The notes: generated by a model not told the origin, from the sequence alone. DNA of 64,000 bases from Vibrio fortis (GCF_000695685.1 NZ_JFFR01000002.1:186001-250000), one strand, 5' to 3'. Counted from the first letter of the stretch, positions 1 through 9,470 are shown. Numbers and translations: made by a program.

Positions 1-955
1 GCGCTTCAACGTTCAGAGGAATTGTTGCTGCCGAACTGCGCGATGTGAACGCAAACGTCAGTACTGGCCAAATCTTCTTGAAGTATTCTTTCGGGTTTAC
101 GCCAACAAATGAAACCAATACGCCGTGAACTACAAACATCAGTAGAATAGCTACATAAGAAGCGACGATGAAACCAAGTAGGCTCAGGATGTCAGATGCG
201 CTTGATGTCGCGACAACTTTCGCCATTAGAGCTGCAATGCCGTATGGAGTCAGAGCCATGATCATCTTAACAAGGCGCATCACAATAGATTGTGCGGCTT
301 CTACGAAAGTACGAATCGGTGACTCTAGTTCTTCTTTCTCTGCCATCACCTTACGTGCTGCAATACCTGTTAGCACACCAAAGATAACAACGGCGATGAT
401 AGACGTTGAACGTGCGCCCGTAAGATCAGCAAATGGGTTAGTTGGAATAAAGCTAACCAGCATTTGAGGGATAGTCAGGTCAGAAACACGGTCGGCGCGA
501 GTTTCTAGTGCTGCTAGACGTGCTGTTTCACGTGCACCTTCAGTGAGACCCTCTGCAGATAAGCCAAATGCCTGAGTCACAATGATACCGATCACGGCAG
601 AGATAGCAGTTGTCGCCAACAGTACAGAAATGGTGATTCCTGAAATCTTACCCAGTGAACCGCCTTTCTCTAATTTCACAACAGCAGCAATCATAGACAC
701 TAGTACCAGTGGCATGATAACCATTTTCAGTAGACCAACGTAGCCGCGGCCAACAATGTTAACCCAGTCTAGGGTTTCTTTAATGATCGGGTTACCTTCG
801 CCGAAAAGCAGTTGTAGCCCAAGACCGAAACCACTACCAAAGACAAGACCAAGTAGAACTAGACGCGAAAGTGTGTGTTCTTTTTTCTGCTGTCCGTAGA
901 GAAAAAAGAGAATACCAGTGAATACCGCTAAGGCAGCGATAGCAGGGAATGACAT
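1..955 (-). CDS. tcyP: L-cystine/dicarboxylate-type cation symporter, partial (TcyP/YdjN-like)
   Basis: Amino acid:cation symporter of the DAACS (SDF) family in the inner membrane. The reading frame starts at the ATG complementary to 953-955 and runs off the left window edge, so only about 318 N-terminal residues are present. The protein begins with alternating membrane segments and contains the stretches NIVGRGYVGLLKMVIMPLV, SFIPTNPFADLTGA and the serine-rich SRSSAATIPLNVEA near the window edge, which marks the re-entrant loop of this family. By memory of E. coli YdjN (TcyP), the order and wording of these motifs match cystine importers better than GltP or DctA. Substrate is inferred from this resemblance only; a broader dicarboxylate or amino acid role is possible. 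Confidence 0.8.
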   Translation of the reverse strand, partial: MSFPAIAALAVFTGILFFLYGQQKKEHTLSRLVLLGLVFGSGFGLGLQLLFGEGNPIIKETLDWVNIVGRGYVGLLKMVIMPLVLVSMIAAVVKLEKGGSLGKISGITISVLLATTAISAVIGIIVTQAFGLSAEGLTEGARETARLAALETRADRVSDLTIPQMLVSFIPTNPFADLTGARSTSIIAVVIFGVLTGIAARKVMAEKEELESPIRTFVEAAQSIVMRLVKMIMALTPYGIAALMAKVVATSSASDILSLLGFIVASYVAILLMFVVHGVLVSFVGVNPKEYFKKIWPVLTFAFTSRSSAATIPLNVEA

Positions 956-1140
956 TGAATTTCCTTATGAATTACTTCAGAACGATAGGAGGCCTAGATA
1001 TATAGGCGTAAGTACTGTTAGTTAAAATAACGTTCTGTAACAAAACGTAAAATAAGGAAAAGTAATTTGATAGATCAATTAGTCATATCTACAAGAGTGG
1101 CTGTTCGGATATTCAACAGAGTGATGTTTCAGCCATCAAT

Positions 1141-1836
1141 TTAGCGATATTTCGCCAAAAAATTGAGCATGTCACTCGAACTAAAGATTTCGACATTATT
1201 GAAATTATTTTCGAATAATTTAAATAGCATCGCCTTGGCAACCGACTCTGACTCTATCGGACGAAGGTTTTTTAAACGACCAAGCATAAAAGGTCTGAAA
1301 AGAGGAGAGAGTGTTTGTAGGAGCTTTTCATCAGATCTGGGCCTCGTTCTATTACCTAGCAGTGGTCCAGGCCTCGCAATAAACAATTGCTTGAAACCAA
1401 TGCGAATTAAGTTCTGCTCCATCTGGCCTTTGCATTTTAAGTAGTGTGAGTAAGAAGTGGGAGAAGCGCCATAGCTGGATACAACGGCAACGCGCTCAAC
1501 GCCCAGAAACTTCATCGTTTGAGCGACGTGAGTGACCAATTCAACATCAACTTTGCGTAACGCTGCTTTTGAGCCTGCCTGTTTTATGGTTGTACCCAGG
1601 CAAATAACACCGAGCTTTGGTCTTGGGTGATTATCGTTCCACTGGGTGACATCGAGGTCGTTGTTGATGATTTGGACCAGCTTATTTGAAGCGGGCTCTG
1701 TTACTATTTGAGAGCGAGTGAGTGTATAAACGGTTTTTACCGAAGATTCATTTAACAGGTGTTGCAATACATGACCACCAATCAACCCCGTCGCGCCTGC
1801 TACGATAACGGAAGAATTGTCTCCTTGAATGGACAT
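1141..1836 (-). CDS. NAD(P)-binding Rossmann-fold oxidoreductase (atypical SDR)
   Basis: A 231-residue single-domain protein, probably cytosolic. The N-terminal glycine motif GATGLIGG (about residues 14-21) is the nucleotide-binding loop of NAD(P)H-dependent epimerase-like proteins. VAVVSSYGASPTSYSHYLKCKG supplies the usual Ser and a Tyr-x-x-x-Lys-like arrangement. The length and the lack of a long C-terminal substrate domain resemble the HTATIP2/YbjT-like atypical SDR group, which often lacks a known substrate. The gene stands alone, convergent with nothing on its right and separated from the symporter gene on its left by about 185 bases. Real substrate and reaction cannot be told from the sequence. 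Confidence 0.75.
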   Translation of the reverse strand: MSIQGDNSSVIVAGATGLIGGHVLQHLLNESSVKTVYTLTRSQIVTEPASNKLVQIINNDLDVTQWNDNHPRPKLGVICLGTTIKQAGSKAALRKVDVELVTHVAQTMKFLGVERVAVVSSYGASPTSYSHYLKCKGQMEQNLIRIGFKQLFIARPGPLLGNRTRPRSDEKLLQTLSPLFRPFMLGRLKNLRPIESESVAKAMLFKLFENNFNNVEIFSSSDMLNFLAKYR

Positions 1837-2058
1837 GCGGACTCCTTAGTGAGTAGAAATGTAGTGAATCTATAATACTGAGTACTTTAGTTTTGGAACA
1901 ATCTACTCAGAAGATCCAGAAAAATCCGTGAATTGCGCTACAAATTGTTCATGTTTACAGCGAGTTGGCATCCAAGACCAGTGAACAAAAGACACGGTGC
2001 TAAGTGACTGAGCTCTCGGAGCGATGGACGGTTTAGTGACTTATGGCGCAATAAAACA

Positions 2059-2081
2059 AAAGCCCGCGGGGAGCGGGCTTT
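2059..2081 (-). terminator. Rho-independent terminator after the 28-codon microgene
   Basis: A perfect 9-bp stem (AAAGCCCGC / GCGGGCTTT) with a 5-base loop. Read on the minus strand it is followed by a T-rich tail (TTTTGTTTT), and it lies about 30 bases past the stop codon of the small gene at 2110-2196. Confidence 0.75.
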
Positions 2082-2109
2082 CTGGCTTGCGCTGAAGACG
2101 CGCGCTTAC

Positions 2110-2196
2110 CTAAGTGAAGGAGAGTGGGATTTTCTTCACCTTTTTGCTTTGTTTACCAGATTTATTCGGCTTTCTTCTACTTTGGTTAGCGAACAT
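2110..2196 (-). CDS. 28-residue highly basic microprotein
   Basis: An open frame of 28 codons plus stop, starting at the ATG complementary to 2194-2196. A near-perfect Shine-Dalgarno (AGGAGGT) sits about 5 bases upstream. The product begins MFANQSRRKPNKSGKQSKK and is dominated by Lys, Arg, Ser and Asn, with about eleven basic and no acidic residues, so it could bind nucleic acid or ribosomes. A strong terminator follows directly, giving a complete short transcription unit. I do not recognise the family. Evidence for a real gene is the ribosome binding site plus terminator, not homology. The rest of 1837-2514 shows no other gene. Confidence 0.55.
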   Translation of the reverse strand: MFANQSRRKPNKSGKQSKKVKKIPLSFT

Positions 2197-2514
2197 AAAG
2201 ACCTCCTAAATCTTACGGTGCTATATGTGTACCTCTGCTTTCATTCCCTGAAAACCATACACTTGGCTTTTCATAGTGAGTGACTTAAAGCACTTTAGTA
2301 GAAGCATAACTGATGCCAACTTTTAAGTGATTGATTTTATTGGAATGCGGTATTGATTGGTTCAGCATTGTTCAAATTGACAGTCAAATTGAGAATTTTG
2401 AGTCGATTTTGTTCAATTCGACAACAAACACGGCGGCAAAGGCGACTTATCGATAGATAGATAAGGTGATAGCAAGTACACTGATTGTTACTTTGTCACA
2501 GCCAAGGATGCGCG

Positions 2515-3126
2515 ATGAACCTCCAGTTCGATACTCTCTCTGCAAATGAAATCTACCACCTGATGACTCAAACGGTTGTCCCTCGTCCAATAGCATGGGC
2601 GTTAACCAAATCAAGTGGTGATGTATTCAATCTTGCTCCGTTTTCCTATTTCACCCCAGTATCGAGCCAGCCTCCATTGTTGATGCTTTCTGTAGGGAAA
2701 AAGCCGACAGGTGAAATCAAAGACACCGCCAAAAATGCAATAGAAACCGGTAAGTTAGTTGTTCATATTGCGTCTGAATCCTCTGCGGAAATAATGACGG
2801 CTACAGCTGCAACACTCGATCATGATCATTCTGAAGTACAAGCGAACGATATTGAGTTAGTAGAGTTTGAAGGTTTCTCTTTGCCTCGAGTTAAATCTTG
2901 CTCTGTGGCGTTTGGTTGTACGTTGTTTGAAGTTAAAGAAGTGGGAGAGGTTCCACAAAGCTTGGTATTCGCAAAGGTTGAAGCGGTGTACATTGCTGAA
3001 GAGGTTATCGATCAAACCAGTGAGCGATTGAAAATCGATGCGCTAGCGCTAAACCCGTTGTCACGCCTTGGTGGCGGTGAATACGCGACGCTCTCTAATG
3101 TTTTTTCGGTAGCGCGACCAAAATAA
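2515..3126 (+). CDS. Flavin reductase family protein (FMN-binding split barrel)
   Basis: A 203-residue protein of the flavin reductase-like family (PF01613 type), expected to bind FMN and either reduce free flavin with NAD(P)H or act as a flavoprotein oxidoreductase. Visible family features are TVVPRPIAWALTKSSGDVFNLAPFSYFTPVSSQPPLLMLSVG near the N-terminus (Pro-Arg-Pro-Ile and the Ala-Pro-Phe-Ser motif) and DTAKNAIETGKLVVHI after it, then a C-terminal LNPLSRLGGGEYATL. The frame is open from a TTG at 2485, but the ATG at 2515 has AAGGA 7 bases upstream and is the better start. It sits just before cobT, but a terminator at 3130-3158 separates them, so co-transcription is unlikely. Confidence 0.82.
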   Translation: MNLQFDTLSANEIYHLMTQTVVPRPIAWALTKSSGDVFNLAPFSYFTPVSSQPPLLMLSVGKKPTGEIKDTAKNAIETGKLVVHIASESSAEIMTATAATLDHDHSEVQANDIELVEFEGFSLPRVKSCSVAFGCTLFEVKEVGEVPQSLVFAKVEAVYIAEEVIDQTSERLKIDALALNPLSRLGGGEYATLSNVFSVARPK

Positions 3127-3129
3127 TCG

Positions 3130-3167
3130 AAAGCTGAGTCAACGATGGGCTCAGCTTTCTGGTTTTT
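3130..3167 (+). terminator. Rho-independent terminator after the flavin reductase gene
   Basis: Stem AAAGCTGAG / CTCAGCTTT (3130-3138 with 3150-3158), 11-base loop, then CTGG and a run of five T. Confidence 0.75.
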
Positions 3168-3202
3168 CTATGTAAGAACCTATTTTTCTACGTAAGAAAC
3201 TA
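3163..3202 (+). repeat. 20-bp imperfect tandem duplication
   Basis: 3163-3182 and 3183-3202 differ at two positions (TTTTTCTAYGTAAGAAMCTA). It lies between the terminator and cobT, and one copy overlaps the T-tract of the terminator. Confidence 0.6.
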
Positions 3203-3271
3203 CTGCTCTCTCAGCAAAAGCAGTCATTTAACGATTAAAACTTCAAATCATCACATTGGTAAGTCATCTCC

Positions 3272-4318
3272 ATGCTAGACACTCAACACTCGGCCTTTAT
3301 CCAAAATCGAATCGATCAAAAAACCAAACCATTGGGCGCACTTGGCCTGTTAGAGAAGACCGCTTTTCAATTGGCGCTCATTCAAAGCCAGCAGAGCCAA
3401 ACACCGGCTGAGACAATTCAAATCACGAAGCCTTCAATGTTTGTTTTTGCTGGCGACCACGGTATCGCGGATGAGGGGGTGAGTATTGCTCCGAGTGCTG
3501 TGACTCAGCAAATGGTATTGAACTTTGTCCATGGTGGCGCAGCGATTAACTGTTTCTGTCGGTTAAACGATATTGACCTAACCGTTGTGGACGCAGGTAT
3601 TTTACAAGCCATCGATACCAGCGTGATTTCGGGCAGCAATACCGCAGTATTGGTCACTCAAAGGTTGGGCAACGGTACTCATAACTTTAATCAACAAGCT
3701 GCGATGTCACTTGAGCAGGTCGAGAAAGGGATTAGCTATGGTCAGTCTTTGATTGAAAGTAAAATCGCGCGCGGCTGCAATCTCGTTATGTTTGGTGAAA
3801 TGGGCATTGGCAATACCAGCAGCGCTTCGGCAATACTTAGCGCATTAACTGGGTTAGATGCAAAAGAGTGTGTTGGTCTTGGTACTGGGATAGATGATGA
3901 ACAACTTAAGCGAAAACAGCAGGTGGTTGCCAACGGTGTCGAGCGTTGTGAAGGCAAAACAGTAGAGCAAGTGCTTTCTGAAGTGGGTGGTTTTGAAATT
4001 GTACAAATGGTTGGTGGGTTTATCGGTGCAGCAAAGGCAAAAACACCCATCTTGGTTGATGGCTTTATTGTCTCGGTAGCCGCGTATGTGGCGAGCTTAA
4101 TTGAACCAGCATGTCGTGATTACATGTTGTTTGCGCACAAGTCTCAAGAACACGCACATCAATATGTATTGAGTGAATTAAATGCCGAACCTATGTTGGA
4201 TTTGGGACTAAGGCTAGGTGAGGGTACGGGGGCAGCATTGGCACTGCCTTTGATTAAGGCCGCCGCTGAGTTCTACAACAACATGGCCAGTTTTGAGAGT
4301 GCTGGAGTGACGGTGTAA
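3272..4318 (+). CDS. cobT: Nicotinate-nucleotide--dimethylbenzimidazole phosphoribosyltransferase CobT
   Basis: Makes alpha-ribazole 5'-phosphate from nicotinate mononucleotide and dimethylbenzimidazole, the lower-ligand activation step of cobalamin assembly; cytosolic. The 348-residue length is typical. The catalytic Glu falls at residue 317 in [12 protein letters not shown], the same number as in Salmonella CobT, and [14 protein letters not shown] and [13 protein letters not shown] are family motifs. The stop codon overlaps the cobS start by one base (TAATG), so the two are translationally coupled. No cobalamin riboswitch is visible in the 145-base upstream gap. Confidence 0.97.
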   Translation: MLDTQHSAFIQNRIDQKTKPLGALGLLEKTAFQLALIQSQQSQTPAETIQITKPSMFVFAGDHGIADEGVSIAPSAVTQQMVLNFVHGGAAINCFCRLNDIDLTVVDAGILQAIDTSVISGSNTAVLVTQRLGNGTHNFNQQAAMSLEQVEKGISYGQSLIESKIARGCNLVMFGEMGIGNTSSASAILSALTGLDAKECVGLGTGIDDEQLKRKQQVVANGVERCEGKTVEQVLSEVGGFEIVQMVGGFIGAAKAKTPILVDGFIVSVAAYVASLIEPACRDYMLFAHKSQEHAHQYVLSELNAEPMLDLGLRLGEGTGAALALPLIKAAAEFYNNMASFESAGVTV

Positions 4319-5127
4319 TGAACCAGTCTGAGACAAACAGCGGCTTTAAATATCAGTGGCAACTGTTTTTGTTGGCACTGGTTTTCTTCTCTCGTCTACC
4401 TGTACCCCATAATACGCCTTATTCGGAAGAGCGTATGAATCGAGCCGGGCGTTATTTTTCGACGGTCGGCATTCTGCTCGGTCTATTGTGTGCGTCCGTC
4501 TATGTTTTGCTAAGTTTGTTCTTACCCGCTGACGTAGCATTGATCCTTATGATGGCATTTAGCTTAATGCTGACAGGTGCATTCCACGAAGATGGCCTGA
4601 CAGATATGGCTGATGGTATTGGTGGAGGCATGACCCTTGAGCGACGCCTAACCATCATGAAAGACAGCCGTATTGGTACTTATGGCGCTTCTGCATTGAT
4701 TATGGCTCTGTTAGGTAAGTGGGCGTTTCTGAGCGAGCTTATTGAGCTAACAAGTACCGCAGATCTTTTCATGATCTTGGTTTCTAGCTACGCATTTAGT
4801 CGAGCTATTGCAGCGTCGCTGATTTATAACATGCCTTATGTCAGCGATCCCGATACCAGCAAAAGTAAGCCATTAGCCAATAAGCAGACACGCACTGAAA
4901 CTCTATTTTTGATTACCATTGGATTAATACCGAGCTTATGGTTTGGTATCGAATTTAGCGCTTTGTTGTTAGTCATAGGCTATGTCGTCCGTACACTGCT
5001 TAAACGTTGGCTAACGCTGCGTATTGGTGGCTTTACTGGAGATTGCTTAGGCGCCGCGCAGCAGCTGGTCGAACTTTCAACTTACTTACTGTTTATCGCA
5101 ACGTTTTATAACGGACTTATGGGGTAA
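4318..5127 (+). CDS. cobS: Adenosylcobinamide-GDP ribazoletransferase (cobalamin synthase) CobS
   Basis: Inner-membrane enzyme that joins adenosylcobinamide-GDP with alpha-ribazole (or its phosphate) in the last part of B12 assembly. It has 269 residues with several hydrophobic segments. The family signature FHEDGLTDMADGIGGG (after about residue 80) carries the acidic metal-binding residues, and MKDSRIGTYGASAL and the late GGFTGDCLGAAQQ motifs are also present. Its start overlaps the cobT stop by one base, and cobU follows after 9 bases, so cobTSU behave as one operon. Confidence 0.96.
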   Translation: MNQSETNSGFKYQWQLFLLALVFFSRLPVPHNTPYSEERMNRAGRYFSTVGILLGLLCASVYVLLSLFLPADVALILMMAFSLMLTGAFHEDGLTDMADGIGGGMTLERRLTIMKDSRIGTYGASALIMALLGKWAFLSELIELTSTADLFMILVSSYAFSRAIAASLIYNMPYVSDPDTSKSKPLANKQTRTETLFLITIGLIPSLWFGIEFSALLLVIGYVVRTLLKRWLTLRIGGFTGDCLGAAQQLVELSTYLLFIATFYNGLMG

Positions 5128-5136
5128 ACACGAATT

Positions 5137-5691
5137 ATGAACAATGGAAAAACCACGCATTTAATTCTTGGTGGAGCACGCTCAGGAAAGTCGAGCTTCG
5201 CTGAAAAACAAGCCATTGAGAAATCGAGTCACGACGCGTTTCAGCTGCACTACATAGCAACTGCGACCAGTTTTGATGCTGAGATGGAGGCTCGCATTCT
5301 TCATCACCAACAACGGCGGGATACGCGTTGGAACGAACATGAAGTGCCGCTTGAGCTTGCAAAAACACTGCGCGATTTAAACTCATCAGATGTGGTTTTG
5401 GTAGATTGCTTAACACTTTGGCTCAACAACGTGATTTATCAACTTGGTGAACAAGCGACTAATGCACAAGTCGAAAGTTGGATAGAAGAGTTAGTCGATG
5501 CCGTCGAAGCGAGCCCAGCAAATATCATTTTGGTTTCGAACGAAGTAGGCCTTGGGGTTGTTCCTATGGGGCAAGTGTCTCGTTTATTTGTAGACAATGC
5601 TGGCAGAATGAATCAAGCCTTAGCAAAAGTGGTGAAGCAAGTTACTTTCATTGCAGCAGGTTTACCTATGGTTCTAAAAAACGAAGGCTAA
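5137..5691 (+). CDS. cobU: Bifunctional adenosylcobinamide kinase / guanylyltransferase CobU
   Basis: Phosphorylates adenosylcobinamide and then transfers GMP to it, supplying the CobS substrate. The P-loop GGARSGKS occupies residues 12-19. HHQQRRDTRWNEHEVP contains the guanylylated-His region of the family, and VLVDCLTLWLNN is the Walker B-like strand. The length of 184 residues is normal. It has no strong ribosome binding site of its own (GGGG about 13 bases before the ATG), consistent with coupling to cobS. Presence of cobTSU without corrin-ring genes in the window suggests salvage of imported cobinamides. Confidence 0.96.
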   Translation: MNNGKTTHLILGGARSGKSSFAEKQAIEKSSHDAFQLHYIATATSFDAEMEARILHHQQRRDTRWNEHEVPLELAKTLRDLNSSDVVLVDCLTLWLNNVIYQLGEQATNAQVESWIEELVDAVEASPANIILVSNEVGLGVVPMGQVSRLFVDNAGRMNQALAKVVKQVTFIAAGLPMVLKNEG

Positions 5692-5701
5692 CGGGCTCAT
5701 A

Positions 5702-6328
5702 TTGAACAAGATACGTACCAAAAATATTTACCTAGTTCGTCATGGCAAAGTACTTGGAGAGGCGGCACTCAATGGCAAGACAGACGTGCTCGTTGACGCG
5801 TCACTCCAATATGAGATTTGCGCAGCAATAACAGCGCTTCCGATTAAATTTGATGCAGTAGCAACATCACCACTGCGCCGTTGTTATGATTTGGCAGAGA
5901 GAGCGGCGCAAGCCAAATCAATACCTTTGCAGACCATCGACGAGCTGCAAGAGATGAATTTCGGTGATGTAGATGGCGTGCCTTTCGATCTTCTTAGCGA
6001 CCAATGGGATAGTTTGGAGTCGTTCTGGCAAGACCCAGCAAATCACCAACTTGCTGGAGCGGAAAGTTTACAGGCGTTCCATCAACGAGTAATTCAAGGT
6101 TGGTCGCAACTTATTAGTTGCACCAATGACAACACATTATTGGTTACGCATGGTGGCGTAATTAGAATGATTTTGGCGTATTGTTTGGATATTGATTGGA
6201 AGAAGCCAACGCTTTACTCCAACCTTGCCATTGGCAACGCGTCTCTGACACACATTCAAATCACACAAACAGACGACAATAACTATATCAGTGTGAAGGT
6301 GATTGGGCAGCCATTAGTAGCAGCCTAG
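5702..6328 (+). CDS. cobC: Histidine phosphatase, probable alpha-ribazole-5'-phosphate phosphatase CobC
   Basis: A phosphoglycerate-mutase-like phosphatase expected to dephosphorylate alpha-ribazole 5'-phosphate (or adenosylcobalamin 5'-phosphate). The catalytic RHG motif is at residues 13-15 (YLVRHGKV) and the second His is in LLVTHGGVI. Members of this superfamily are hard to tell apart by sequence, so the CobC role comes mainly from its place 10 bases downstream of cobU. The best start is a TTG at 5702; the only nearby Shine-Dalgarno-like element (GAAGG) lies inside the end of cobU. The alternative is a general small phosphatase. Confidence 0.85.
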   Translation: MNKIRTKNIYLVRHGKVLGEAALNGKTDVLVDASLQYEICAAITALPIKFDAVATSPLRRCYDLAERAAQAKSIPLQTIDELQEMNFGDVDGVPFDLLSDQWDSLESFWQDPANHQLAGAESLQAFHQRVIQGWSQLISCTNDNTLLVTHGGVIRMILAYCLDIDWKKPTLYSNLAIGNASLTHIQITQTDDNNYISVKVIGQPLVAA

Positions 6329-6404
6329 CACCAGCCAGTGAAAACTGGATTTTAATATATACCAATTTATCGATAGAACATCGCACAGAATAAGGACAGA
6401 ACTC

Positions 6405-8201
6405 ATGACAACGCCAAGTTGGGATTTGAGCATTGCATATCGTGGATTAGACGATTCAAAAATTGAACAAGATATTGAATTGATCGAGCAGTGTATCGAA
6501 CTGCTACATCTTCATGTTGAAAAGCGCGATACCGTGATCGCGATGCAGAACGCGATTCAAACCTCCGAAGCGGCAGGCACGCTGTTGGGAACCATTCATA
6601 CCTTCGCAAATTGCCACGCGTCAGTGGATGCAACCCATACCGAAGCGAAACAGCTTTTGGGCCGCGTTGCAAAACTCAACTCTGAAATGTCTCAGGCATT
6701 TAGCCCATATGAAGATACTCTGGTTCACGCTGATGTGGATTTCATCACCAAAGTACTAGATCACACCAGCCCAGATGTAGCAGGTCAAGGTTTTGCCATT
6801 GAGAGTTCTCGTAAACTAGCGGCAACTCGTCTAAGTGTTGCTGAAGAACAACTGCTTGCTGCAATGGAAGTTGATGGTCGTGATGCGTGGGGTCGTTTAT
6901 ACGACAACTTAACGGGTTCATTAAAACTCTCACTGCAGCTTGAAGGTGAAGAGGAAGAACTTGGTTTCTCACAAGCGGCGAGCCTTCTTTATGGTAGTGA
7001 ATTTGATAAACAAGAACCGGCTTGGCGCGCTGTTCAACAAGCGATGGAGACGCATCAAGAATCGTTCGCTTCTATTCTTAACGCATTGGCAGGGTGGCGT
7101 TTAACTGAAAACAAAAAACGCTCGAAGATCTGTGATGTGCATTTCTTAGCCCCAAGCCTGCATGGAAGTCGTATCGTGCCTGAAACACTCGACACCATGA
7201 TGGCGACGGCAAAAGCCAATCGCTCGGTAGGCCAAAAAGCGGGTCTGTTGATGGCGAAAGTCCATGGTTTGGGTGAGATGAAGCCTTGGAATCATCTCGC
7301 TGCGATGCCTCCATTGGGTGATGCTGAATCTAAGGTTTACCCGTTTGATGAAGCGATCGATGTGATTAAAACAGCCTTTGCGGAAGTTAATCCAGAGATG
7401 GCACAGTTTGTTGATCTTATGGTTGAAAATGGTTGGATTGATGCAGCGCCAGCGCCAAATAAGCGCTTGGGAGCATACTGCACCAAGTTCGCGGCCACAC
7501 GTTCGCCACTGGTATTCATGACTTGGAGTGGAAGTCGTTCGGATCTTATGACTCTTGCTCATGAGCTTGGCCATGCCTTCCATAACTGGGTAATGCGTGA
7601 CATGCCACTGTGTCAGACTCGTTACCCGATGACGTTAGCGGAAACTGCTTCAATCTTTGCTGAAAACATTGTTCGCGACCACTTGCTAAAACAAGCGGAA
7701 ACACGTGATGAAAAGCTTGAAATGCTATGGGAAGAGCTCTCTTCATCTTTGGCATTGATGATCAATATTCCAGTACGTTTTGAGTTCGAAAAGGCCTTCT
7801 ACGAACAGCGCGAGAAAGGCGAGCTTACGGCTAAGCAGTTGTGTGACTTAATGGAGAAAACGTGGAAAGCGTGGTACGGCGAAGCAATGAGCGAAGCTGA
7901 CCCTTACTTCTGGGCGAGTAAGCTGCACTTTAGTATCTCGCAAGTGAGTTTCTACAACTATCCGTATCTGTTTGGCTACTTATTCAGTAAGGGCGTCTAC
8001 GCACAACGAGAAGTGAAGGGCGAACGCTTTTACAGTGACTACGTCGCACTTCTTAGAGACACAGGCAGCATGATGGCTGAAGATGTGGTGGCTAAGCATT
8101 TAGGTATGGATCTTACTGAAGCGGACTTCTGGCAACAGAGTATCGATATGGTGTCTGCGCAAATCGACGAGTTTGAAAGACTGCTCAATCAAGAAGATTA
8201 A
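6405..8201 (+). CDS. pepF: M3 family oligoendopeptidase (PepF-type)
   Basis: Cytosolic zinc metallopeptidase that degrades oligopeptides. The zinc-binding HExxH is HELGH at residues 386-390, preceded by SRSDLMTLA, and the third ligand region LAETASIFAEN follows about 25 residues later, the arrangement of M3B/oligoendopeptidase F. The 598-residue length fits. The N-terminal third is the helical domain of the family (SLKLSLQLEGEEEELGFSQA). It follows cobC after 76 bases with AAGGA before the ATG. It has no known role in cobalamin metabolism and may be a passenger of the operon or have its own promoter. Confidence 0.92.
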   Translation: MTTPSWDLSIAYRGLDDSKIEQDIELIEQCIELLHLHVEKRDTVIAMQNAIQTSEAAGTLLGTIHTFANCHASVDATHTEAKQLLGRVAKLNSEMSQAFSPYEDTLVHADVDFITKVLDHTSPDVAGQGFAIESSRKLAATRLSVAEEQLLAAMEVDGRDAWGRLYDNLTGSLKLSLQLEGEEEELGFSQAASLLYGSEFDKQEPAWRAVQQAMETHQESFASILNALAGWRLTENKKRSKICDVHFLAPSLHGSRIVPETLDTMMATAKANRSVGQKAGLLMAKVHGLGEMKPWNHLAAMPPLGDAESKVYPFDEAIDVIKTAFAEVNPEMAQFVDLMVENGWIDAAPAPNKRLGAYCTKFAATRSPLVFMTWSGSRSDLMTLAHELGHAFHNWVMRDMPLCQTRYPMTLAETASIFAENIVRDHLLKQAETRDEKLEMLWEELSSSLALMINIPVRFEFEKAFYEQREKGELTAKQLCDLMEKTWKAWYGEAMSEADPYFWASKLHFSISQVSFYNYPYLFGYLFSKGVYAQREVKGERFYSDYVALLRDTGSMMAEDVVAKHLGMDLTEADFWQQSIDMVSAQIDEFERLLNQED

Positions 8202-8227
8202 TTGATCTTAATCGGTTCATACTCAAT

Positions 8228-8255
8228 AAGAGCTGTGGTAGGTTACACGGCTCTT
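8228..8255 (+). terminator. Hairpin downstream of pepF, possible terminator
   Basis: A 10-bp stem with one G-T pair (AAGAGCTGTG / CACGGCTCTT) and an 8-base loop, 27 bases after the pepF stop. The trailing sequence is not T-rich, so termination efficiency is doubtful. The remaining gap up to astE contains only a small IR (AAACCT-cgc-AAGGTTT at about 8275-8290). Confidence 0.4.
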
Positions 8256-8441
8256 ATCTGATTGATATAGCTTAAAAACCTCGCAAGGTTTAATTCTCCC
8301 TGTTATAAGCAGGGCCAATATAACTATTTATGGGCAGTATTTGTGAGTGATAACGGAGTTTCTGTTGATAAGTGCGATCATAGCAACACAATTTCTTTGT
8401 ACAATTTATTAACATACGGCCGTGCAATTAAGGAGTAGCGC

Positions 8442-9470
8442 ATGACGAAATCTCTCTTTCGCCAATCATTTCTTCTGGACAGCCTAGATCTTGAACAAGA
8501 AGTGCTTGCAGGACAAACCGTACTAGGTAATGGAGTACAACTAAAAGTCCATCAACGTGGTGTCTTTGAAGTGATTCCAGCGGATTACGATCAACAGACC
8601 AAGAACATCATTTTTTCAACAGGCGTTCATGGTGATGAAACCGCACCAATGGAACTGATTGATAAGATTATTGAAGACATTGAAACAGGTTTCCAATCAG
8701 TAAAAGCTCGCTGTTTGTTTATTATCGCTCATCCAGAAGCGACCAACGCTCATACCCGTTTTCTTGATGTAAACATGAACCGTCTATTTGACGATAAAGA
8801 GTATGAAGTAAACCGCGAAAGCAAGATTGCGAACAATCTAAAGCACTTAGTTACTGAGTTCTATAGAGATACTCAACCTGAGACGCGCTGGCATTTAGAT
8901 CTTCACTGTGCAATTCGTTTATCGAAGCACTATTCATTTGCAGTAAGCCCTAAAGTTCGTCATCCCGTCCGCAGCCAAGAGCTCATTGATTTTATTAACA
9001 GTGGGCACGTAGAGGCTTTGCTGCTTTCAAACTCGCCAACCAGTACATTCAGTTGGTACAGTGCAGAAAATTTTGGTGCGCAGGCACTAACAATGGAGCT
9101 TGGGCAGGTCGCGCGCATTGGTGAGAACCAACTCGACAAGCTAACGGCATTTGATTTGGCGATGCGCAACCTTATCGCTGAAACTGAGCCAGAGCATCTC
9201 CCAAAGAAAACCATTACTTATCGTGTAAGTCGTACTATTGTTCGTTTACATGACGATTTTGATTTCATGTTCTCGGACTCCGTTGAGAACTTCACTGCAT
9301 TTAAACACGGCGAAGTGTTTGGCCACGACGGTGACAAGCCACTCATGGCTAAAAATGAGAATGAAGCAGTAGTATTCCCAAATCGCAATGTTGCTATTGG
9401 ACAACGTGCTGCACTCATGGTGTGTGAGGTAGAAACTCGATTTGATCATGGCCAACTGGTTTACGATTAA
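8442..9470 (+). CDS. astE: Succinylglutamate desuccinylase AstE
   Basis: Zinc enzyme that hydrolyses N-succinylglutamate to succinate and glutamate, the last step of the arginine succinyltransferase pathway. At 342 residues it has the family length. Zinc ligands are visible as His63 and Glu66 in TGVHGDETAPME and a His in WHLDLHCAIR (about residue 155). NMNRLF and ALTMELGQVARIGEN are family blocks, the latter with the catalytic Glu. Other ast genes are not in the window, so AstE is separated from its pathway partners here. GGAG precedes the ATG by about 8 bases. Confidence 0.95.
   Translation: MTKSLFRQSFLLDSLDLEQEVLAGQTVLGNGVQLKVHQRGVFEVIPADYDQQTKNIIFSTGVHGDETAPMELIDKIIEDIETGFQSVKARCLFIIAHPEATNAHTRFLDVNMNRLFDDKEYEVNRESKIANNLKHLVTEFYRDTQPETRWHLDLHCAIRLSKHYSFAVSPKVRHPVRSQELIDFINSGHVEALLLSNSPTSTFSWYSAENFGAQALTMELGQVARIGENQLDKLTAFDLAMRNLIAETEPEHLPKKTITYRVSRTIVRLHDDFDFMFSDSVENFTAFKHGEVFGHDGDKPLMAKNENEAVVFPNRNVAIGQRAALMVCEVETRFDHGQLVYD

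Noticed and set aside
2197..2514. Cobalamin riboswitch before the flavin reductase and cob genes
   Set aside because: I could not find a B12-box or the conserved GCCACTG core, and a terminator separates the flavin reductase from cobT.
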